From the NCBI RefSeq assembly GCF_028435365.1, contig NZ_JAGTJJ010000029.1, positions 1 to 64,000 on the forward strand: DNA of 64,000 nucleotides. The letters are read 5' to 3'. The notes under the pieces were generated by a model. The model worked only from the letters and a program-made list of their open reading frames with translations, made no database searches and was not told the DNA's origin. Numbering within the stretch: position 1 is the first letter of the stretch; every line of letters starts with the position of its first letter. This document shows positions 57,741 to 64,000 of the stretch, in pieces. The DNA comes from Polyangium jinanense. GTDB taxonomy: Bacteria > Myxococcota > Polyangia > Polyangiales > Polyangiaceae. The position numbers were made by a program, and so were the translations under genes.

Positions 57741-59729
57741 GTGTCCGCTCGTGTTTCTCTCACCCGCACATACCCGCTGGTCCTCGCGCTCCTCGCCTCG
57801 CCCGCGTGCCATGTCGAAGAGAAGGCCGCCCCGACGCCGCCGCCGCTCCCCGCGCCCGCCGCCGCGCCCGCGCCTTCGAGCGAGGGCGAGCAGCGGGACG
57901 CGCGCGCGGAGTTCATCCGGTCGAGGTATACGAAATACGAATATCGCATTCCCATGCGCGACGGCGTGCGGCTCTTCACGGTGGTGTACGTGCCGAGCGA
58001 CGCGAGCCCGTCACGGAAGTATCCGTTCCTCATGATGCGCACGCCCTACTCCGTGGCGCCATACGGGGCCGATCGGTATCGCGGGCGTTTTCTCACCGAG
58101 GCCTTCGAGAAGGAGGGCTTCATCTTCGTGCATCAGGACGTGCGCGGCCGCTACATGTCCGAGGGCGAGTTCGTGAACGTGCGCCCGCACCTCGACAAGA
58201 AGGGGCCGAAGGACATCGACGAGAGCACGGATACGTACGACACGCTCGAGTGGCTGACGAAAAACGTGGCCGGGAACAACGGGCGCGCGGGCATGCTCGG
58301 GGTGTCGTATCCGGGGTTTTATTCGTCGGCCGGCGCGATCGACTCGCACCCTTCGTTGAAGGCGGTCTCGCCGCAGGCGCCGATCGGGGACTGGTTCCGC
58401 GGCGACGACATGCACCGGCACGGCGCCTTCAATTTGCAGCTCGCGTTCCATTTCTTCGGGTCGTTCGACAAACCGCGGCCGAAGCCCAAGGAGGACAGCG
58501 AGGACGACTGGGAAGGGGTCGACTACGGGACGCCCGACGCCTATCGGTTTTTCCTCTCCGCGGGGCCCCTGTCCGAGGCCGAGGCGAAGCATTTCAAGGG
58601 TGATCGCCCGTTCTTCCGCGACATCGTGGCGCACCCGAACTACGACGCGTTCTGGCAAGCCCGGAACATCCTGCCCCACCTGCGCAACATCAAGGCCGCC
58701 GTGCTCGTCGTGGGAGGATTTTTCGATACGGAGGATCTCTACGGCCCGCTCGCCACGTACCGCGCGATCGAGGCACAAAACCCGGGCGCGAAGAATTCGA
58801 TCGTGATGGGGCCGTGGAAACACGGGGGCTGGTACCATACGACAGGGGACAAACTCGGCGACGCGGATTTCGGGTTCGCGACGTCGCCCGTGCTCCAGGA
58901 TCTCGAGTTCGCGTTCTTCAAGCACCACCTGAAGGACGGGCCGGATCCGGAGCTCGCCGAGGCGCTGGTCTTCGAGGGGGGCGCCAATCGCTTCCGGCGG
59001 TTCGACGCCTGGCCTCCGCGCGAGGCGAAGAAGGGGCGGCTTTATTTGCAAGGCAGCGGCGCGCTGTCGTTCGAGCCGCCGAAGAACGGGGAGGCCGAGA
59101 GCGACGAATACCTGAGCGACCCCGACAAACCGGTGCCGTACACGCAGGAGATGTCGAATGGCTGGTCGTCGAGCTACATGGCCGAGGATCAGCGCTTCGC
59201 GTCGCGACGGCCCGACGTGCTCGAATATCGCTCGGAGCCGCTCGAGCGGGACGTCACGCTCGCGGGCCCGCTCGAAGCCGAGCTCTGGGTGAGCACGACG
59301 GGGACCGACGCGGACTGGGTGGTGAAGCTCATCGACGAGAACCCCGGAAAGATGCCGGGATTCAAGAAGGAAGACCGGTGGGACGGCAAGAAGGACCGCG
59401 GCGGACAGCAGATCCTCGTGCGCGGCGAGCCGTTCCGCGGACGGTTCCGCGAGAGCTACGAGACACCAAAGCCGTTTGTCCCGGGCGAGCCGACGAAGGT
59501 GAAGTTCGCGGTGAACGACGTGTTCCACACGTTCAAACGCGGTCACCGGATCGTGATCCAGGTGCAATCGACCTGGTTCCCGTTCATCGATCGAAACCCG
59601 CAGAAATTCGTGCCGAACATCTTCGAGGCCAAACCAGGTGATTACACGAAGGCGACGCACCGCGTCTATCGATCCCAGGCGATGCCGAGCGCGCTGGAAG
59701 TGACGCTCCTCCCGGCGCTGGACGAGTAG
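57741..59729 (+). CDS. CocE/NonD-family (X-Pro dipeptidyl-peptidase or ester) hydrolase
   Basis: A 662-residue secreted hydrolase with a lipoprotein-like signal (ASPAC, Cys about 23). The alpha/beta-hydrolase domain has the nucleophile GVSYPGF (Ser189), acid GGFFDTEDLYG (Asp) and base GPWKHGGW (His). HQDVRGRYMSEGEF is the family loop. The C-terminal jelly-roll domain (about 430-660) is typical. Members act on alpha-amino-acid esters, glutaryl-cephalosporins, cocaine or X-Pro peptides. Beside a peptidase and a peptide transporter, peptide cleavage is the likeliest role. The GTG start follows GGAGG. Confidence 0.9.
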   Translation: MSARVSLTRTYPLVLALLASPACHVEEKAAPTPPPLPAPAAAPAPSSEGEQRDARAEFIRSRYTKYEYRIPMRDGVRLFTVVYVPSDASPSRKYPFLMMRTPYSVAPYGADRYRGRFLTEAFEKEGFIFVHQDVRGRYMSEGEFVNVRPHLDKKGPKDIDESTDTYDTLEWLTKNVAGNNGRAGMLGVSYPGFYSSAGAIDSHPSLKAVSPQAPIGDWFRGDDMHRHGAFNLQLAFHFFGSFDKPRPKPKEDSEDDWEGVDYGTPDAYRFFLSAGPLSEAEAKHFKGDRPFFRDIVAHPNYDAFWQARNILPHLRNIKAAVLVVGGFFDTEDLYGPLATYRAIEAQNPGAKNSIVMGPWKHGGWYHTTGDKLGDADFGFATSPVLQDLEFAFFKHHLKDGPDPELAEALVFEGGANRFRRFDAWPPREAKKGRLYLQGSGALSFEPPKNGEAESDEYLSDPDKPVPYTQEMSNGWSSSYMAEDQRFASRRPDVLEYRSEPLERDVTLAGPLEAELWVSTTGTDADWVVKLIDENPGKMPGFKKEDRWDGKKDRGGQQILVRGEPFRGRFRESYETPKPFVPGEPTKVKFAVNDVFHTFKRGHRIVIQVQSTWFPFIDRNPQKFVPNIFEAKPGDYTKATHRVYRSQAMPSALEVTLLPALDE

Positions 59730-59783
59730 GTTTTTCTTCGCACCTCGAACGTTTCTCCGGTACGCTCGCGCCGCCGATCCGCG

Positions 59784-61682
59784 ATGAACACGATGAACCC
59801 CACCGCCCCGCCCGCCGCGCCCGCTGCCTCGACGGAAAACACGCCCGCGCAGGACCCCGAGCAACAATGGCTCGATACGGTCTATCGCAAAGGGGAAAAA
59901 CAGCTCACGCCGCGCGCGGTCGTCGCCGGGATGCTCATCGGCGGGGTGATGTGTTTGTCCAACCTCTACGTCTTTTTCAAGACGGGCTGGAGCCTCGGGG
60001 TCACGTTGACCGCCTGCATCCTGGCGTTCGCCCTCTTCGAGCTCTTGCGCGCGGCGAAGCTGACGAAGGGCGAGTTCACGATCCTGGAGAACAACGCGAT
60101 GGGCTCGGTCGCGTCCGCGGCCGGGTACATGACCGGCGGCGGGAACATGGCGGCGTTCGGCGCGTTGCTCATGGTCACGACGATGCGGCCGAGCGCGGTC
60201 TGGTTGATGCTGTGGTTCGGCGTGATCGCGGCGATGGGCGTGTTCGCGGCGATCCCGATCAAGCGGCAGCTCATCAACAAGGAGGCGCTCGCGTTCCCCA
60301 CGGGGACGGCGACGGCCGAGACGCTGCGCTCGATGCACGTGGCAGCACATCACGGAGACGCGGGCGCAGAAGGCGCGGGCGCCGGCAAGGCGAAGGCGCG
60401 GCTGCTCGGGATCGCGGGGCTCATGGGCGCGATGCTCGCGTTTCTGCGCGACGCGAAGGAGGCGTGGATCAACCTGCCAAGCACGATCGCGCTGCCCTTC
60501 ACGATCGCGGGGCGCGCCGCGAAGGACTGGACGATCGCGCTGAACTGCGAGCTCGTGATGGTCGGCGCGGGCGCGCTCATGAGCTTCCGCACGGCGTGGT
60601 CGCTCCTGCTCTCGGGAATGGCCGGCTACGCGATCCTCGCGCCGCGGCTCGCCGCGGAGCACGCGATCAAAGAGGTGAGCTACAAGGCGATCGTCGGATG
60701 GACGCTCTGGCCAGGCGCCGCGATCCTCGTGGCCTCGGGCCTGACGAGCTTCTTGCTCGATTACAAGAGCATTGTCCGCTCGTTCCAGGGTTTGTCGGGG
60801 ATATTCACGGGCGGCGCGAAGAAATCCGAGAAGGAGGAGCCGATCGCGGAGGTGGAGTGCCCGGCCTGGTGGTTCCCCGCGGGGTTTGCCGTGCTCGCGC
60901 CGATCGTGATTCTCTTGATGGGGTTCCTCTTCCAGATCCCGTTCTGGGCCGGGCTCATCGCGGTGCCGCTCGCGGTCGTGATGGGGTTCGTCGCGGCGCG
61001 CGTGACGGGCGAGACGGACGTGACGCCGACGAAGGCGCTCGGGCCGGTGACGCAGGCGATCTACGGGCTGCTGACGCCTGGCAACCTCGCCGGCAACATC
61101 ATGAGCGCGAACGTGACGGGCGGGGTCGGGCTGCATTCGGCGGATTTGCTGACCGACCTGAAGAGCGGGTGGCTGCTCGGCGCGAGCCCGCGGCAGCAGC
61201 TCAAGGGGCAGCTCTTCGGCGTCGTGGCGGGGGCGCTCGTCGTGGTGCCGGCGTTCTGGCTCATCATGCCGGACCCGTCCGTGCTCGGCAGCGAGGAGTG
61301 GCCCGCGCCTTCGTGCCTCGTGTGGGCCGGCGTTTCGAAGGCATTCGCGGGCGGGCTCGGTGGTTTGCCCCCAGGGGCGGATCGGGCGATGGTGATCGGG
61401 CTTCTGCTCGGCGTCGTGCTCGCGCTCGCGGAGCGATTCGCGCCGAAGAAGCTGCTACCATTCGTGCCCTCGCCGGCGGGCCTCGGCATTGCGCTCGTGA
61501 TCCCGGCGAGCAACGCGATCTCGATGTTCATCGGGGCGACGATCGCGTACGTGCTGCGCAAGACGAAGCCGGCGCTCGGCGAGCTGCTCACGGTGCCGGT
61601 GTCGAGCGGGTGGATCGCGGGCGAGAGCTTGATGGGTATCGCGATCAAGCTGCTGGTGGTGGCGGGGGTGCTGCAGAAGTAG
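59784..61682 (+). CDS. OPT-family oligopeptide transporter
   Basis: A 632-residue protein with about 14-16 membrane helices. OPT hallmarks are the first helix region AVVAGMLIGGVMCLSNLYVFFKTG, shown in part, then NNAMGSVASAAGYMTGGG and the INKEALAFPTGTATAETLRSMH loop. It imports oligopeptides or metal-peptide complexes with protons. It follows the CocE-type hydrolase by 54 bases and may be co-transcribed, so hydrolysis and uptake would be linked. A second ATG nine bases on is equally possible. Confidence 0.92.
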   Translation: MNTMNPTAPPAAPAASTENTPAQDPEQQWLDTVYRKGEKQLTPRAVVAGMLIGGVMCLSNLYVFFKTGWSLGVTLTACILAFALFELLRAAKLTKGEFTILENNAMGSVASAAGYMTGGGNMAAFGALLMVTTMRPSAVWLMLWFGVIAAMGVFAAIPIKRQLINKEALAFPTGTATAETLRSMHVAAHHGDAGAEGAGAGKAKARLLGIAGLMGAMLAFLRDAKEAWINLPSTIALPFTIAGRAAKDWTIALNCELVMVGAGALMSFRTAWSLLLSGMAGYAILAPRLAAEHAIKEVSYKAIVGWTLWPGAAILVASGLTSFLLDYKSIVRSFQGLSGIFTGGAKKSEKEEPIAEVECPAWWFPAGFAVLAPIVILLMGFLFQIPFWAGLIAVPLAVVMGFVAARVTGETDVTPTKALGPVTQAIYGLLTPGNLAGNIMSANVTGGVGLHSADLLTDLKSGWLLGASPRQQLKGQLFGVVAGALVVVPAFWLIMPDPSVLGSEEWPAPSCLVWAGVSKAFAGGLGGLPPGADRAMVIGLLLGVVLALAERFAPKKLLPFVPSPAGLGIALVIPASNAISMFIGATIAYVLRKTKPALGELLTVPVSSGWIAGESLMGIAIKLLVVAGVLQK

Positions 61683-61703
61683 GCGGGAGCCGGGGGACTG
61701 CGG

Positions 61704-63575
61704 TCAGCCCACGGGGACGAGGTCGATCCGGCCGAGCTCCTCGTGGACGGCCGCGACGGTCGCCTGGATGCGGTCGCCCACGGCAAACCGCTGGCCGTGG
61801 CCGATGAGGGCCTGCGCGGCGAGATCGGTGCGGAAGGGGCCGCCGGGGAGTGCTTCCATGGCAATGGAGCCCATCGCGCCCGTGCCGGCGATTTGTACGA
61901 GAAGGCCAAACGGCTTGATCGCGATGATGTTGCCCGAGACCTGCTCGCCGAGGCGGCTGGCATAAAGGCGCGCGACGAGCATGCGGTGACGCTCGGCCTC
62001 GGCTTTGCCCGCGTTCTGCGAGGAGCGATCACAATCGGCCGCGAGGACGGCGAGCCCGGCGCGGATGTCCTCGTAATCGCGGTGGCCTTCGAGGTACCGC
62101 TTGAGGATGCGGTGCACGACGAGGTCGGCGTACCTGCGGATCGGCGAGGTGAAATGCAGGTAGAGCGGCGCGCCGAGGCCAAAATGCGGGCCGGGATCGG
62201 GCGTGTAACGCGCCGGGCCGAGGGTCTGGCCGAGCACGGTGCGGATCGCAGGCTCGAAGCGCGCGCCGGCGATCTGCGTCTCGAACGCGGCGAGCGAGCG
62301 GGCCGAGAGGCGTGGGCCGAAGCCGGCCTCGATGCCGAAGTTGTGCGCGAGCTGCGCGAGCGTGCGGACGCGCTCGGGCGAGGGCTCGTCGTGGACGCGG
62401 TAGATGCCGGGGAGGCCACGTGCGACGAGCCATTCCGCGACGGCCTCGTTCGCCGCGACCATGAGCCGCTCGACGAGCCTGTGCGCAGGGGTCTCACGGC
62501 GCGCTTCGATCGCGATCGGCTCGCCCGTGCCGGCGTCGAGCTCGATCTTCGCCTCCTCGCGCGCGAGGTTCACCCCACCCCGCGCGGCGCGAACGGCGCT
62601 GAGGCGCGCGACCGCGGTGCGGAGCCAGCGGAGCGTGCTCTCGACGGCGGGCGGGACGCCTTCGGCGTGGCTTTCGGACAGGAACGTGTCGACAGCGTCG
62701 TACGTGAGGCGCGCGCGCGAGCGGACGAGGCTCTCGTAGACGTCGACCGAGGTGATGCGACCCTCGGGATCGATGCGGAGCTCGGCCGTGAGCGCAGGCC
62801 GGTCCTCGCCCTCGACGAGGCTCGCCGCGCGCGACGAGATGGCCTCGGGGAGCATCGGGAGCACGCGGCCCGCGAGGTAGACGCTCGTGCCGCGCAGGCG
62901 CGCCTCGCGATCGAGGATCGAGCGCTCGGGGACGAAGACGTCGACATCGGCGATGGAGACGAGCACGCGGAGCGCGCCGCTCGCGTCGGCCGGGTACGCC
63001 GAGAGCGCGTCGTCGATGTCGCGCGTGGAGGCCGCGTCGATGGTCACGGTCGGGACGCTCCGGAGATCGCGCCGCCGCTCCATGGGGATTGGCCGCGTGG
63101 CCGCTTCCTCGGCAGTACGATCGAGGGTCTCGGCGAAGACCGCGCGCAGGCCGTGCCGCGCGATGCAACGCTCGACGCCGAGATCGGCGCCTTCGGGGAC
63201 GACACGCGCGACGACGAGGCGATCGCCCGAGACCTCGGCCACGACGTGCGTGCCCTCGGCGAGCTCGTTCGTCGTGTCGAGCGGCCAGTCCGTGTTCGCC
63301 ACGGAGCGATCGATCCGCAGGTAGCGTTTGCCGCCGCGGAGGACGACGCTGCCGAAGACCTCGGCGCGGGCGCGGCTGACGAGCGCGAGCTCGGTGGCGA
63401 CGAAGCGGCCGTTGCCTTCGGACGTGAGCCGCGCGGTTACGACGTCGCCGTCGAGGAAGGGGTTCAGATCCGGGGGGGCGATGAACGCGGAGATGGGCGT
63501 CGGCGCTTCGACGACGAGGAAGCCGAACCCTCGTGGATGAACGGAAATGCGCCCGCGTGTCGTGCCGTCGCTCAT
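61704..63575 (-). CDS. RNase II/R-family exoribonuclease
   Basis: A 623-residue 3'-5' exoribonuclease. After a cold-shock-like N-terminal domain (RGRISVHPRGFGFLVVE), the RNB domain holds the catalytic Asp cluster TIDAASTRDIDDALS and the HFTSPIRRYADLVVHR segment. A short S1 domain near the end (GNIIAIKPFGLLVQIAG) completes the fold. It is shorter than E. coli RNase R (813) and near RNase II (644), and lacks the basic tail of RNase R. Its start overlaps the amphi-Trp gene by four bases. Confidence 0.92.
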   Translation of the reverse strand: MSDGTTRGRISVHPRGFGFLVVEAPTPISAFIAPPDLNPFLDGDVVTARLTSEGNGRFVATELALVSRARAEVFGSVVLRGGKRYLRIDRSVANTDWPLDTTNELAEGTHVVAEVSGDRLVVARVVPEGADLGVERCIARHGLRAVFAETLDRTAEEAATRPIPMERRRDLRSVPTVTIDAASTRDIDDALSAYPADASGALRVLVSIADVDVFVPERSILDREARLRGTSVYLAGRVLPMLPEAISSRAASLVEGEDRPALTAELRIDPEGRITSVDVYESLVRSRARLTYDAVDTFLSESHAEGVPPAVESTLRWLRTAVARLSAVRAARGGVNLAREEAKIELDAGTGEPIAIEARRETPAHRLVERLMVAANEAVAEWLVARGLPGIYRVHDEPSPERVRTLAQLAHNFGIEAGFGPRLSARSLAAFETQIAGARFEPAIRTVLGQTLGPARYTPDPGPHFGLGAPLYLHFTSPIRRYADLVVHRILKRYLEGHRDYEDIRAGLAVLAADCDRSSQNAGKAEAERHRMLVARLYASRLGEQVSGNIIAIKPFGLLVQIAGTGAMGSIAMEALPGGPFRTDLAAQALIGHGQRFAVGDRIQATVAAVHEELGRIDLVPVG

Positions 63576-63814
63576 GTGCCGTCAGGACCGTCGCTCTCGG
63601 CTTGCCCGCGGCGCCACCGGAGCTGCATCTCGATCTCCTCGGCGTCGCCCTCGGCCTCGTGCTCGATCGAGAGCTCGGCGTCGTACGGGACCGTGACCCG
63701 CACGCCGCCGACCTGAACGCGGAACGGCTCGCCTCGCTCGACGGCATCGGCGACGCGGCGGAGCAGCGCGACGAACTCGTCCCTCGTACGGATGCGCGTG
63801 ACGTCTCTGGCCAT
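63572..63814 (-). CDS. Amphi-Trp domain protein
   Basis: An 80-residue, highly charged protein. It matches the amphi-Trp pattern: an N-terminal helix DEFVALLRRVADAVERGEPF, then strands FRVQVGGVRVTVP and AELSIEHEAEGDAEEIEMQLRW ending at a Trp. The function of this domain is unknown. It overlaps the exoribonuclease start by four bases (ATGA), so the two are translated together. This raises the possibility that it modulates RNA decay. Confidence 0.75.
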   Translation of the reverse strand: MARDVTRIRTRDEFVALLRRVADAVERGEPFRVQVGGVRVTVPYDAELSIEHEAEGDAEEIEMQLRWRRGQAESDGPDGT

Positions 63815-63893
63815 GGGCGGAGGATAATCGGCTCATCGTCGCGATGTCCATCGGAGGCATGTGCTAGTGTCCGGCCCCCTCAGGAAAACCGGA

Positions 63894-64000
63894 ATGGAAG
63901 CGAAATCCGAGGTGATCCAGCGGCTCGAAGCGAAGGCGAACCGCGCCTTTCCGCACGTGCTCGCCGCGCGTGACCTCTCCGCGCGGACGCTCGAAAGGCT
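63894..64000 (+). CDS. Start of an unidentified gene (cut by window end)
   Basis: An open frame from an ATG at 63894, preceded by AGGAAAACCGG, runs off the window. The first 35 residues (MEAKSEVIQRLEAKANRAF then HVLAARDLSARTLERL) are charged and helical. Codon bias favours a real gene diverging from the amphi-Trp/RNase pair. Nothing more can be said. Confidence 0.5.
   Translation, partial: MEAKSEVIQRLEAKANRAFPHVLAARDLSARTLER

Noticed and set aside
58011..61136. 1041-codon open frame on the minus strand
   Set aside because: It lies antisense to the CocE-type and OPT genes, both with full conserved motifs. Its product is Arg/His/Glu-rich with no domain, as expected from a GC-rich shadow frame.

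Overview
The window reads as a chromosomal segment of a high-GC, Gram-negative predator or scavenger. The best guess is a myxobacterium of the Polyangiales (Sorangium/Polyangium type). Supporting signs are strong GC bias at third codon positions with long antisense shadow frames, many lipoproteins with Gly/Ser-rich linkers and Cys-rich modules, a eukaryote-type Ser/Thr kinase, three NtrC- or hybrid-kinase-type regulators, and several secreted or membrane peptidases. This is inference from gene content; no rRNA or other taxonomic marker is present. No tRNA, rRNA, CRISPR array or transposase gene was found.

Layout. 1-24.3 kb holds mostly housekeeping and envelope genes: a class II glutamine amidotransferase, two envelope proteins, a hybrid histidine kinase, a subtilase lipoprotein, a duplicated CX4CH lipoprotein, TldE/TldD, a family B DNA polymerase, an aldo/keto reductase, a GT-C-like membrane protein, an MscS channel, an XRE-cupin regulator, an OmpA lipoprotein, a phosphofructokinase-like protein and a HAD phosphatase. 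This part is punctuated by six copies of an unusual intergenic element of about 300 bp. Each full copy is a large imperfect inverted repeat whose arms each carry four small hairpins. Hairpin sequences differ between copies but pairing is kept. No copy was seen after 23.5 kb.

24.6-26.9 kb is a two-gene ATPase plus HNH nuclease module matching the Septu (PtuA/PtuB) anti-phage system. 26.9-31.5 kb holds envelope proteins, including a TolB-like lipoprotein and a porin. 31.5-36.5 kb is a sulfate ABC importer operon, sbp-cysT-cysW-cysA, followed by a sensorless sigma54 activator. Its CysW has an extra two-helix insertion, and paired dyads lie upstream of sbp. 36.7-39.9 kb has a cyanophycinase-like lipoprotein and a large lipase-like lipoprotein.

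40.1-43.3 kb couples WrbA and a pirin with a divergent XylR/DmpR-type sigma54 activator; a good -24/-12 promoter faces the pirin gene. 43.3-51.0 kb holds Cys-rich and Gly-rich lipoproteins and a Ser/Thr kinase translationally overlapped with a TPR-like partner. 51.0-54.3 kb is an operon of a flavin/2Fe-2S reductase, a MerR regulator and a diiron oxygenase, with a perfect-arm palindrome before its first gene. 55.3-61.7 kb groups an M28 peptidase, a CocE/X-Pro-type hydrolase and an OPT oligopeptide transporter, a plausible peptide-scavenging set. The window ends with an RNase II/R exoribonuclease, an amphi-Trp protein and the start of a further gene.
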